Notes under the pieces: generated by a model | What the model saw: the letters and a program-made list of their open reading frames with translations, nothing else | The model's database searches: none | Told to the model about the DNA's origin: nothing | Made by a program: the position numbers and the translations under genes | Source: CALJUZ01 sp003387805 | GTDB taxonomy: Bacteria; Bacillota; Limnochordia; Limnochordales; ZCTH02-B6 | Assembly (NCBI GenBank): GCA_937975235.1 | Contig: CALJUZ010000131.1 | Location: 28,143-92,142 of the forward strand | Length of the DNA: 64,000 nt | Direction of reading: 5' to 3' | Part shown: piece by piece, positions 42,480-50,595 of the stretch | Layout: each line of letters begins with the position of its first letter | How positions within the stretch are numbered: position 1 is the stretch's first letter

Positions 42480-43619
42480 CTACCGTTCCACGAACCGCCC
42501 TTCCACGACGCGAGCGGGAATGCGCCGGCCGCGCATCTCCATCTCCAAAAGGGTCCCCGGCTCGGCGCAGGCCGCCTCCACGTAGCCCATGCCCACGGGC
42601 TCGCCCAAAGACGGCGACATGGAGCCGCTGGTGACGCGGCCCACCTCCCGGCCGCCGGCGAACAGCGGGTAGCCCTGCCGCGGGATGCCCCGCCCCTCCA
42701 GCTTGAAGCCCACCAGCCGCCGGGGCACGCCCTGGTCGCGCTGCCGCTCCAGCGCCTCTTTGCCGACGAACCCTTCTTTGTCGAACTTGACGACGAAATC
42801 CAGGCCCGCCTCCAGCGGCGTCGTGGTCTCGTCGATGTCGTTGCCGTACAATGGAAAGCGCATTTCCAGCCGCAGCGTGTCGCGCGCGCCCAGCCCCACC
42901 GGCACCAGGCCATCGGGCCCGCCCGCTTCCAGCAGCGCCCGCCACAGGGGCACCGCCGCCTCGGGGGCGATGTACAGCTCGAAGCCGTCCTCGCCGGTGT
43001 AGCCCGTCCGGGAGATGAGCGCCCGGTGGCCCGCGACCCGGTCCTCCACGAAGCGGAAGGGCCTCACGGCGCTGAGGTCGGCGCCGGTTAGCCGGGCCAG
43101 TACGGCTTCGGAGCGGGGCCCCTGGATCGCGATGAGAGCGGTCTCGTCGGACAAATCCCGGATGACCACGTCCTCGGGATTGACGGGCGGGCCGCCCTCG
43201 CCCGGCCACGACCGGCGCAGGTAGTCCAGCCACGCCACGTCTTTCTCGATGTTGGCCGCGTTGGCGACGATGAGAAAATCGTCGGCGCGTCGGTAGACCA
43301 CCACGTCGTCCACGATGCCGCCGTCGGGCTTGCAGATGACCGCGTAGCGGGCCTGCCCTTCCTTCATGTTGGCCACTTTGTTGGTGACGGCCCACTCCAT
43401 GAAGGCGGCCGCGCCGGGCCCGGACACCGAAAATTCCCCCATGTGCGACAAATCAAACAATCCGGCCGCGCTGCGCACCGTCTTGTGCTCGGCGATAATG
43501 CCGCTGTACTCCACGGGCATGGCAAATCCCGCGAACTCGATCATGCGGGCGCCGGCGGCCACGTGCTCGTCGTAGAGCGGAGTGCGCTTCGGCGTCCGCC
43601 CTGCCGCGGAATCGGTCAT
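42480..43619 (-). CDS. gcvT: Glycine cleavage system T protein (aminomethyltransferase)
   Basis: GcvT moves the one-carbon unit to tetrahydrofolate and frees ammonia. The 379-residue protein has GARMIEFAGFAMPVEYSG, DLSHMGEFSVSGP, a RTGYTGEDGFELYI folate-binding motif and DTLRLEMRFPLYGNDI. First gene of the gcv operon. I looked for a glycine riboswitch in the 43620-43897 gap (on its leader) and found none; there is only a weak TAGAAT -10-like element near 43655. Confidence 0.95.
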   Translation of the reverse strand: MTDSAAGRTPKRTPLYDEHVAAGARMIEFAGFAMPVEYSGIIAEHKTVRSAAGLFDLSHMGEFSVSGPGAAAFMEWAVTNKVANMKEGQARYAVICKPDGGIVDDVVVYRRADDFLIVANAANIEKDVAWLDYLRRSWPGEGGPPVNPEDVVIRDLSDETALIAIQGPRSEAVLARLTGADLSAVRPFRFVEDRVAGHRALISRTGYTGEDGFELYIAPEAAVPLWRALLEAGGPDGLVPVGLGARDTLRLEMRFPLYGNDIDETTTPLEAGLDFVVKFDKEGFVGKEALERQRDQGVPRRLVGFKLEGRGIPRQGYPLFAGGREVGRVTSGSMSPSLGEPVGMGYVEAACAEPGTLLEMEMRGRRIPARVVEGRFVER

Positions 43620-43897
43620 GAGGAAGCCCTCCTCCTTGAATGACGACTCGGCTACATTATTCTACCTTCCAGCCTATGGATTCCTTCGTCGGGGCGCGCC
43701 GGGCGGGCGGAGCGGTCCGGGCGGCGCCGGCCCGGGCGACCCCGGCCGCGGCAGGGTGCACGCACCGGGCCCTCGCCGGGCGCAGGCCGGAGGCGGGGCG
43801 CAAATGCAACAAAAGACGACGAAGAGGAAAGTTCCGCGCCTTTGCGAAATGGTTCCATGAGACTTCAACCCCACCATGCAGGCAGGAGGCTATGCTG

Positions 43898-45403
43898 ATG
43901 TCGACTCAAGCTACCGCCGGCGCCGACGCCCCGGTCCTGGAAAGCTGGATCGGCGGCCGGTCGGTACCGGGCAGCACGGGCCAGTTCTACCCGGACATCA
44001 ACCCCGCCACGGGCGAGCTTTTGGGGCGGACGTCCGTCGCGGGGGCCGCGGAAGTGGACCTGGCCGCGCGCACGGCGTACGAAGCCTTCAAGAAGTGGCG
44101 GCTGACCCCTGCGCCCAGGCGCGGAGAAATCCTCTACCGCATCGCCCAGCTCATCCAGGAGCGCAAGGAAGAGCTGGCGCGGCTCATGTCCCGGGAAATG
44201 GGCAAGGTGCTGTTTGAAGCCCGGGGCGACGTGCAGGAAGCCATCGACGAGTTTTACTACATGGCCGGCGAAGGCCGCCGCTTGTTCGGCTTCACCACGC
44301 CTTCGGAGATGCCGAACAAGTTCGCGTACACGGTGCGGGATCCCGTCGGCGTCGTTGGCCTCATCACGCCGTGGAACTTCCCCATTGCGGTGCCGTCGTG
44401 GAAGCTGGCGCCGGCCCTCATCGCGGGCAACGCGGTAGTCTGGAAGCCCGCGGAGGATACGCCCCTCGTTTCCCTGGAGTTCGTCAAGCTCATGGAGGAA
44501 GCGGGCCTGCCGCCGGGCGTCGTCAACGTGGTTCTGGGCCCCGGCAAGCAGACGGGCGTGCCGGTGGTGGAGCACCCGCTCATCCGGGTCATCTCGTTCA
44601 CCGGCTCCACGCAGACGGGCCGCGCCATTTCGGTGGAGGCCGCGCGCCTGGGCAAGCGCGTCACGCTGGAGATGGGCGGCAAGAACGCCATTACCGTCAT
44701 GGACGACGCCAACCTGGACCTGGCCACGGAAGCCATTTTGTGGAGCGCCTTCGGCACCACGGGCCAGCGCTGCACCGCGGCCAGCCGGCTGCTGGTGCAC
44801 GAGGCCGTCGTGGACGAGCTGCAGGAGCGGCTGGTGGAAGGCGTCCAGAAGCTGCGCCTGGGCAACCCGCTGGATGAAGACACCAACGTGGGCCCCATCG
44901 TCAACGAGAAGCAGCTGACCCGGGTGCACGGCTACGTGGAAGTCGGCCGGCAGGAAGGCGCGCAGCTGCTGACCGGCGGCGAGACGGTGCAGGAGGGCGA
45001 ACTGGCCCAAGGGTACTTCTACCGCCCGACCATCTTCACCCGGGTGAGCCCCGACATGCGCATCGCCCGGGAGGAGATTTTCGGCCCCGTGGCGGTCATC
45101 ATCCCCGTGAAGAGCCTGGAGGAGGCCATCGAGATCAACAACGACTCGGAGTACGGCCTGTCCAGCTCCATCTTCACCCAGGACGTCAACAAGGCCATGC
45201 AGGCGGCCCGGGACCTGACCACGGGCATCGTCTACATCAACCACGGCACCACCGGCGCCGAGGTGCACCTGCCCTTCGGCGGCACCCGGGGCACGGGCAA
45301 CGGCCACCGCGAGGCGTCGGTGCAGGCGCTGGACAGCTTCACCGAGTGGAAGACGGTGTACATCGACTACTCCGGCAGGCTGCAGCGGGCGCAGATCGAC
45401 TGA
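43898..45403 (+). CDS. NAD(P)-dependent aldehyde dehydrogenase family protein
   Basis: The 501-residue ALDH has ITPWNFPIAVPSWKLAPAL, Glu general base in TLEMGGKNA, catalytic Cys in GTTGQRCTAASRLL and EEIFGPVAVI. The C-terminal FGGTRGTGNGHREA resembles aminoadipate-semialdehyde or alpha-ketoglutarate-semialdehyde type enzymes, but the substrate cannot be fixed. AGGAGG is eight bases from ATG 43898. It is divergent from gcvT and is followed by a hairpin and a possible micro-gene. Confidence 0.9.
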   Translation: MSTQATAGADAPVLESWIGGRSVPGSTGQFYPDINPATGELLGRTSVAGAAEVDLAARTAYEAFKKWRLTPAPRRGEILYRIAQLIQERKEELARLMSREMGKVLFEARGDVQEAIDEFYYMAGEGRRLFGFTTPSEMPNKFAYTVRDPVGVVGLITPWNFPIAVPSWKLAPALIAGNAVVWKPAEDTPLVSLEFVKLMEEAGLPPGVVNVVLGPGKQTGVPVVEHPLIRVISFTGSTQTGRAISVEAARLGKRVTLEMGGKNAITVMDDANLDLATEAILWSAFGTTGQRCTAASRLLVHEAVVDELQERLVEGVQKLRLGNPLDEDTNVGPIVNEKQLTRVHGYVEVGRQEGAQLLTGGETVQEGELAQGYFYRPTIFTRVSPDMRIAREEIFGPVAVIIPVKSLEEAIEINNDSEYGLSSSIFTQDVNKAMQAARDLTTGIVYINHGTTGAEVHLPFGGTRGTGNGHREASVQALDSFTEWKTVYIDYSGRLQRAQID

Positions 45404-45411
45404 CGCACACA

Positions 45412-45481
45412 ATCGCCCCCCGCCGATATACTGGTTTAGCCGACAAGCCGACGGCTCAAACCGGTTTCAGCGGGGGGCGAT
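45412..45481 (+). promoter_or_regulatory. Long three-part hairpin enclosing the start of a micro-gene
   Basis: A perfect 12-bp outer stem (45412-45423 with 45470-45481) encloses an 8-bp stem (ACTGGTTT with AAACCGGT) and a 5-bp stem (AGCCG with CGGCT). The right outer arm contains the GGGGGG that would be the ribosome-binding site of the next small ORF and the first bases of its ATG. The loop side holds TATACT (45427-45432). It has no T-run, so it is not the terminator of the aldehyde dehydrogenase gene. Confidence 0.6.
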
Positions 45482-45581
45482 GCCTTTGCTGTGCCGCATC
45501 GTTCAGGCGCTGGTGAATCCGCTGCTCAAGCGGCGCGGCCGCACGGTGCTGCTCGTTTGGCGCCGCTCGCGCGCGGCCTAG
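45480..45581 (+). CDS. Possible 33-residue cationic hydrophobic peptide
   Basis: ATG at 45480 opens a 33-codon frame ending TAG. Its product has a hydrophobic stretch broken by Arg/Lys (CRIVQALVNPLLKRR, then TVLLVWRRSRAA). The ribosome-binding site GGGGGG lies two bases upstream, closer than ideal, and is locked in a 12-bp stem. A terminator follows. Small membrane-active peptides controlled by sequestered start sites are known in type I toxin systems, but no antisense RNA is evident and the frame may be chance. Confidence 0.3.
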   Translation: MPLLCRIVQALVNPLLKRRGRTVLLVWRRSRAA

Positions 45582-45599
45582 CGCCCGGCGGGCTGCTTC

Positions 45600-45643
45600 G
45601 GCGCCCGGGAACCGTCCGGCCCCCGGGGCGCCGCATCCTTTTT
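45600..45643 (+). terminator. Terminator after the micro-gene
   Basis: Left arm 45600-45609 pairs with 45622-45632 (one bulge), followed after six bases by TTTTT (45639-45643). It can end a plus-strand transcript from the aldehyde dehydrogenase or the micro-gene just before the convergent sucD. Confidence 0.5.
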
Positions 45644-45645
45644 GC

Positions 45646-46515
45646 TTATTTCTTCAAAATGCCGGCCACGTGGTCCACGATCTCGCTGATGGTGTTGGCC
45701 ACCGGCACGCCGGCCGCTTCCAGCGCCGCCACTTTCGACTGGGCGGTGCCGCGGCCGCCGGAGATGATGGCGCCCGCGTGGCCCATGCGCTTGCCCTCCG
45801 GCGCGGTGCGGCCGGAGATGAAGCTGACCACCGGCGTTTTCATGGTCTTGATGTACTCGGCCGCCTCCTCTTCGTCGGAGCCGCCGATTTCGCCGATCAT
45901 GACCACGACTTCCGTCTGCGGGTCTTCCTCAAACATCTGCAGCACGTCGATGAAGCGGGTGCCGATGATGGGGTCGCCGCCAATGCCGACCACCGTGGAC
46001 TGGCCGATGTCCCGGGCCGACAGGCCGGCCACCACTTCGTACGTCAGCGTGCCGCTGCGGGACACCATGCCCACGGGCCCTTCCTTGAAAATGCGGCCGG
46101 GCAAAATGCCCACCAGCGCCTTCTCCGCGCTGATGAGGCCCGGGCAGTTGGGGCCGATGAGGCGCACGCCCTGGCTGCGGACGTACTGCACCGTCTCGAT
46201 CATGTCCTGGACCGGAATGCCTTCGGTGATGGCCACGATAAGCTCGATGCCGTTTTCCGCGGCTTCGAGAATGGCCTCGGCCGCGAAGGCCGGGGGGACG
46301 AAAATGATGGAGGCGTTGGGCCGGACGGTCTCCACCGCTTCCCGGACCGTGTTGAAGACGGGCACGCCGTGCACTTCTTGGCCGCCGCGGCCCGGCGTGA
46401 CGCCGCCCACCACGTTGGTGCCGTAGGCCAGCATCTGGCCCGCGTGGAAGGCGCCTTCCCGCCCCGTAATCCCCTGCACGATGAGTCGCGTGTTTTTGTC
46501 AACGAGAATGCTCAT
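45646..46515 (-). CDS. sucD: Succinate--CoA ligase subunit alpha
   Basis: Succinyl-CoA synthetase alpha subunit of the TCA cycle. CoA-binding fold with QGITGREGAFHAGQML, VGGVTPGRGG, IGPNCPGLI and the phosphorylated His in KRMGHAGAIISGG. Length 289 is standard. It follows sucC by 21 nt in the usual sucC-sucD order. Confidence 0.97.
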   Translation of the reverse strand: MSILVDKNTRLIVQGITGREGAFHAGQMLAYGTNVVGGVTPGRGGQEVHGVPVFNTVREAVETVRPNASIIFVPPAFAAEAILEAAENGIELIVAITEGIPVQDMIETVQYVRSQGVRLIGPNCPGLISAEKALVGILPGRIFKEGPVGMVSRSGTLTYEVVAGLSARDIGQSTVVGIGGDPIIGTRFIDVLQMFEEDPQTEVVVMIGEIGGSDEEEAAEYIKTMKTPVVSFISGRTAPEGKRMGHAGAIISGGRGTAQSKVAALEAAGVPVANTISEIVDHVAGILKK

Positions 46516-46536
46516 TTGCTGCCGTTATCCTCCTCG

Positions 46537-47670
46537 TCAGGCGCTGGCGGCTTCCACCGCTTTGCGGGCCGCCTCTTCAAACGTGTCCGCGGGCGTCAGC
46601 GGCGAGCCTTGGAGCAGCGCCAGGCCCTCTTCGGCGTTGGTGCCGGCCAGCCGCACGACGATGGGCACCTTGATCTCCAGCGTGCTGATGGCGTCCAGAA
46701 GCCCCCGGGCCACCTCGTCGCCCCGGGTGATGCCGCCGAACACGTTGATGAGCACCGACTTCACGTCCGGGTCGGACAGAACCAGCTCCAGCGCGTTGCG
46801 CACGACCTCCGCGCGGGCGCCGCCGCCGATGTCGAGGAAGTTGGCCGCCTTGCCGCCGCTGCGCTGGATCATGTCCAGCGTCGTCATGACCAGGCCGGCG
46901 CCGTTGCCGATGACGCCCACGTGGCCGTCCAGCTTGACGTAGGCCAGGCCCCGGCGGGCCGCCTCCTTCTCCAGCGGATGCTCTCCCTCTTCACGCTTGT
47001 CCGCGGCGATGTCCTGCTGGCGGAACAGCGCGTTGTCGTCAATCTGCATCTTGCCGTCCAAGGCCACGATGCGGCCGTCCTCGAGCAGGGCGAGGGGGTT
47101 GATTTCCACCAGCATGGCGTCCTTGGCCCGCAAAATGCCGTACATGGTGTGCAAAACGGGAGCCAGCTGCTTCAGCACGTCCGTCGACACGCCGGCTTGA
47201 AAGGCGATGTCGCGGATGTGGTAGTCGCGCAGGCCCAACCCGGCGTCAATCCAGTACTTGATGACTTTTTCCGGCGTCTTTTCGGCGACTTCCTCGATGT
47301 CCACGCCGCCTTCGGTGGAGAAGATGACGACGTTGGCCTGGCGGTCGCGGTCGGTGGTGATGCTGAGGTAGAACTCCTGCTGGATGGCGGCGGCTTCTTC
47401 CACGAGCACCTGCTCGACTTTGAAGCCTTTCAGGTCCATGCCCAGAATTTGCCGCGCCTGTTCGTAGGCGCCGTCCGGGCCGTCGGCCAGCTGGATGCCG
47501 CCGGCCTTGCCCCGGCCGCCGATGGGCACCTGGGCTTTGACCACCACGCGCCCGCCGATTTCAGCGGCGATGTCCCGGACTTCCTCGGGCGTGGCGGCCA
47601 GCCGGCCGCGCGGCACGGGAATGCCCGCCGCGGCGAAGATGGCTTTGGCTTGACTTTCAATGAGATTCAA
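46537..47670 (-). CDS. sucC: Succinate--CoA ligase subunit beta
   Basis: ATP-grasp beta subunit (377 residues): KAQVPIGGRGKAGGIQLA in the nucleotide site, VEINPLALLEDG, GAGLVMTTLDMIQRSGG and FGGITRGDEVARG. TTG 47670 has GAGGGGG about ten bases upstream. A TATAAT on the minus strand (47720-47725) with a weak -35 may be the promoter. With sucD it forms the whole enzyme. Confidence 0.96.
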   Translation of the reverse strand: MNLIESQAKAIFAAAGIPVPRGRLAATPEEVRDIAAEIGGRVVVKAQVPIGGRGKAGGIQLADGPDGAYEQARQILGMDLKGFKVEQVLVEEAAAIQQEFYLSITTDRDRQANVVIFSTEGGVDIEEVAEKTPEKVIKYWIDAGLGLRDYHIRDIAFQAGVSTDVLKQLAPVLHTMYGILRAKDAMLVEINPLALLEDGRIVALDGKMQIDDNALFRQQDIAADKREEGEHPLEKEAARRGLAYVKLDGHVGVIGNGAGLVMTTLDMIQRSGGKAANFLDIGGGARAEVVRNALELVLSDPDVKSVLINVFGGITRGDEVARGLLDAISTLEIKVPIVVRLAGTNAEEGLALLQGSPLTPADTFEEAARKAVEAASA

Positions 47671-47768
47671 TTGTGTGGGACCCCCTCACCTTCGCGAGTC
47701 AGCGTGTTACCCAACGGAAATTATACCCAAGGGCGGAGGAAAAGGAAACCGCGCCGCCCCCGCGGCCT

Positions 47769-48323
47769 TCAGCGCAACAGCAAGAAGACGACGACGGCTG
47801 CCAGCGCGATCCAAATCCACGTCGCGTACGACGGCGCGCCGGCCCGCCCGCGGCGCACCTGGTCCCGCATGTGCAGCTTCTCCAGCCGGTTGGCCCGCTT
47901 CCAGTGGCTGACGGCCTCGCTGATCTTTCCCTGGCGCCGGTACAAGACGCCCAGGTTGTGGTGGGCAATGTAGTAGTCCGGATCGTGCCGCAGCGCCTGC
48001 AAATAGGCGGCCATCGCGTCGTCCAGCCGCCCGGCCTCCAGGTGCAGGCTGCCCATGTTGGTGTGGGCCGGCGCGTAGGTCGGGTCGAGGGACAGCGCCT
48101 GCTGAAAAGCCGCGCGCGCGTCCTCCCGCATCCCCAGCCGCGCGTAGCAAACGCCCAGCTTGTTGTGGAAGACGGCCGAGGCGGGCTCCAGCCGCACGCA
48201 CTCCAGCAGCAGCTCCTTGGCCTCTTCGAAACGGCCCGTGTCCAGCAGACGCTCCCCTTCGGCGAACAGCCGGCTGGCCCGCTGTTTCGCCTCGGGCTGG
48301 TGAGCATCGAGGTCAGAGCTCAT
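47769..48323 (-). CDS. TPR-repeat protein with C-terminal membrane anchor
   Basis: The 184-residue protein has about four tetratricopeptide repeats (residues ~15-145; e.g. HTNMGSLHLEAGRLDDAMAA, AHHNLGVLYRRQGKI). It ends in a single transmembrane segment (ATWIWIALAAVVVFLLLR), giving a tail-anchored cytoplasmic scaffold. ATG 48323 has GAGGGGG eight bases upstream. Partner unknown. It is divergent from yyaC. Confidence 0.8.
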   Translation of the reverse strand: MSSDLDAHQPEAKQRASRLFAEGERLLDTGRFEEAKELLLECVRLEPASAVFHNKLGVCYARLGMREDARAAFQQALSLDPTYAPAHTNMGSLHLEAGRLDDAMAAYLQALRHDPDYYIAHHNLGVLYRRQGKISEAVSHWKRANRLEKLHMRDQVRRGRAGAPSYATWIWIALAAVVVFLLLR

Positions 48324-48384
48324 GGCGGAATCCCCCTCGTGGTGAACATTCCCTGAAAGCGCCCGCAACGGACGGCGGCCGGTA

Positions 48385-48398
48385 TTTCCCGGGCAATA
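48385..48398. promoter_or_regulatory. Candidate Noc-binding site
   Basis: ATTTCCCGGGCAAT differs at one of 14 positions from the B. subtilis Noc-binding consensus ATTTCCCGGGAAAT. It lies in the gap between the TPR gene and yyaC. noc is encoded at 53455-54363. Confidence 0.5.
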
Positions 48399-48471
48399 AT
48401 CGCCGGAACGGGAAATGCTTCCGTGCGCCGGCACGAGTTCCTGCCGCCGGCCCGAAAGGGACGCGCCTCCC

Positions 48472-48500
48472 GTATAGGCCCGCCGCCGCCTTCATATACT
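48472..48500 (+). promoter_or_regulatory. Sporulation-type promoter of yyaC
   Basis: CATATACT (48493-48500) matches seven of eight sigma-E -10 positions, with GTATAGG (48472-48478) 14 nt upstream as a partial -35. The GTATA also fits a forespore-type -35, so the sigma factor is uncertain. Confidence 0.4.
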
Positions 48501-48553
48501 GTTTCTGCCCGCGCGGCCCGGAAAGGACGCCGGCGGAAACGGAGTGACGCTCA

Positions 48554-49186
48554 GTGTGGCAGCGGCTGTCGCAAGCGCTGGAGAAAACGCGCCGCCCCGC
48601 GCCGTCCCTGCACCGCGTGCACGTGGACGACCGCTGGGCCGCCCGGTCGTTGTCCTGGGCCGTGGCCGAGCATTTGGCCTCGGCCGGCGGCGACGCCCGG
48701 ATCACCGTGGTCTGCATCGGCACCGATCGTTCCACCGGCGACGCGCTGGGCCCGCTGGTGGGCGCCCGGCTGGCCAAGCGAGCCGGCAAAGACGTACGGG
48801 TGCTGGGAACGCTGGATGAACCCGTCCATGCCGCCAACTTGCACGAAGTGCTGCGGGAGCTGTACGACAACCCGTCGGCTCCGCCGGGCACCGTCATCGC
48901 CGTAGACGCGTGCCTGGGCAAGAGCGAAAGCGTCGGCTGCATCTCCGTCAAGCCGGGTCCGCTCTACCCCGGCACCGGCGTCAACAAGCACTTGCCGCCC
49001 GTGGGCCGGTTTCATGTCGTCGGCATCGTCAACGTGGGCGGCTTCATGGAGTATTTCGTGCTGCAAAACACTCGGCTCAGCCTGGTCATGCGCATGGCCC
49101 GGGTCATCGCGGACGGCCTGACCCTGGGCTTCGCGCACTGGCGGGCCGCCCGGGAAGCGGCGGTCAGCCGCCCTGAGCCCCGTTGA
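48554..49186 (+). CDS. yyaC: YyaC family spore protein (DUF1256, GPR-like)
   Basis: The 210-residue protein matches YyaC, related to the germination protease GPR: VVCIGTDRSTGDALGPLVG, TVIAVDACLGKSESVG and GVNKHLPPVGRFHVVG. It is confined to spore formers; proteolysis has been proposed but not shown. GTG 48554 has GGAG nine bases upstream. A sporulation-type promoter precedes it. Its 3' end overlaps the convergent bactofilin gene by 23 bases. Confidence 0.92.
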   Translation: MWQRLSQALEKTRRPAPSLHRVHVDDRWAARSLSWAVAEHLASAGGDARITVVCIGTDRSTGDALGPLVGARLAKRAGKDVRVLGTLDEPVHAANLHEVLRELYDNPSAPPGTVIAVDACLGKSESVGCISVKPGPLYPGTGVNKHLPPVGRFHVVGIVNVGGFMEYFVLQNTRLSLVMRMARVIADGLTLGFAHWRAAREAAVSRPEPR

Positions 49187-49568
49187 GCACTTCCGCGGGC
49201 CGCGGCTGCTCCTCCCGGTCCATCCGGCACGTGCCTTCCAGCACGCCTCCCTGCTCGACGATGAGCGTCTGCATGACCGCGTCGCCGTACAGTCTTCCCG
49301 TGGCCATGAGCTCCAGGCGGCCCGACGCCTGGACCCGGCCGGTCACTTCGCCGGCGATGATGACGTTGGCCGCGGTGATGCCGGCCCGCACCCGGCCCGA
49401 CTCGCCCACCACGACGTCGCCCTCGGCCTGAATTTCCCCGTCCACGTGGCCGTCGATGCGCAGCGAGCCCGCGGCGGCCACCGTCCCTTCCAGCTTCGTA
49501 TCCGGTCCGATGTACGTCTCCATCGTCCGGCCCCCCGAGCCGTTGCTTTGCTGCCTGCGACCGAGCAT
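49164..49568 (-). CDS. Bactofilin (polymer-forming cytoskeletal protein)
   Basis: Residues ~15-115 form the bactofilin right-handed beta-helix: TYIGPDTKLEGTVAAAGSLR, IDGHVDGEIQAEGDVVVGE, VIIAGEVTGRVQASGRLEL. It is flanked by short disordered ends, as usual. ATG 49568 has GGAGG five bases upstream. Bactofilins polymerise without nucleotides and often localise the M23 peptidase encoded next door, which is the case here. Confidence 0.93.
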   Translation of the reverse strand: MLGRRQQSNGSGGRTMETYIGPDTKLEGTVAAAGSLRIDGHVDGEIQAEGDVVVGESGRVRAGITAANVIIAGEVTGRVQASGRLELMATGRLYGDAVMQTLIVEQGGVLEGTCRMDREEQPRPAEVLNGAQGG

Positions 49569-49618
49569 GAGTACCTCCAGTGCTGCTAGCGCCGATGAAC
49601 TCGGCGTAATGTCCGCCG

Positions 49619-50575
49619 TCAAGGATTGCGCGTCGGCAGGTACGCCCGCGGGTTGACGGCTTCACCGTTCCGGTGCACTTCGTAGTGCACGTGCGGGCCC
49701 GTGCTGAGGCCGGTGCTGCCCACCGCCGCGATGACGTCGCCCCGTTCCACCACGTCGCCTTCGGCCACGTACAAGCGGGAATTGTGGGCGTACAGCGTCT
49801 GCAGCCCGTAGCCGTGGTCGATGACGACCGTGAGTCCGTAGCCGCCGCGGTTGCCCGCGAAGACCACCCGGCCCGCCGCGGTGGCGTGCACGGGCGTCCC
49901 CGTGGGCGCGGCGATGTCGATGCCTTGGTGCAGCTGCACCTGTCCGGAAATCGGGTGGCGCCGCATGCCGTATTCCGACGACACCCGCCCCGACGCCGGC
50001 CAGATGGAGGGGGTGTGGGCCATGCGGTGGTTGTAGGCCAGCACGGTCTCCCGCAGTGTTTCCAGTTCCTGGAACCGCGCCGGCAACTCCCGGGCCAAAG
50101 TGTGGACCGTGGCCAGCGCCGCGCTGACCACGTCGCCGTCAAAGGCGTCGTCGGGACCGCCCCGGCCCAAATCCGCCGTGGAGACGCCGCCGGGCGGGCC
50201 TTCGTATCCCAGCAGCCGCCAAATCTCCTCGCCCAGGCTTTCCAGCTCCTGCACCCGCTGGGCCAGGCGCTCCGCCTCCAGCGCCAGTGCGACCAGCTGC
50301 GCCTCTTGCTCCGCGGCGGCCTCCAGCAAGGCCTGGTGCCGCTGGGCCAGGGACTGCAGCTGGGCTTTGTGCAAGGCCAGCTCCATTCCCCGCGCCCCGC
50401 TGAGGGACAAAAGGCCCACAATGAAAAACACGTTGGCGGCCAGCAGCGCCGCCGCGGCCGTCAGCAGCCACTGCGGCACGGCCCAGCGCTGCACGGGTCC
50501 GCCGCCCCGGGCCGCAACGAGCACGTCATAGCCTTGGCGGCGGGGACGACGAGTACGGCGTTTTGGGAGCGGCAC
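49619..50575 (-). CDS. M23 family metallopeptidase, membrane-anchored with coiled coil
   Basis: The 318-residue protein has a basic N-terminus, one membrane segment (LLTAAAALLAANVFFIVGLL, about 42-62), a periplasm-side coiled coil (about 70-120) and a C-terminal LytM/M23 domain. The domain has zinc ligands HQGIDIAAPTG (H and D) and HVHYEV (HxH). Such enzymes are endopeptidases of peptidoglycan. GTG 50575 has GGAGG eight bases upstream. It lies 51 nt before the bactofilin gene, a pairing conserved in many phyla. Confidence 0.9.
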   Translation of the reverse strand: MPLPKRRTRRPRRQGYDVLVAARGGGPVQRWAVPQWLLTAAAALLAANVFFIVGLLSLSGARGMELALHKAQLQSLAQRHQALLEAAAEQEAQLVALALEAERLAQRVQELESLGEEIWRLLGYEGPPGGVSTADLGRGGPDDAFDGDVVSAALATVHTLARELPARFQELETLRETVLAYNHRMAHTPSIWPASGRVSSEYGMRRHPISGQVQLHQGIDIAAPTGTPVHATAAGRVVFAGNRGGYGLTVVIDHGYGLQTLYAHNSRLYVAEGDVVERGDVIAAVGSTGLSTGPHVHYEVHRNGEAVNPRAYLPTRNP

Positions 50576-50595
50576 GCGACGAACCTCCTCCAACG

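Noticed and set aside
43620..43897. Glycine riboswitch in the gcvT leader
   Set aside because: The conserved tandem aptamer core was not found on the minus strand; only GC-rich DNA is present.
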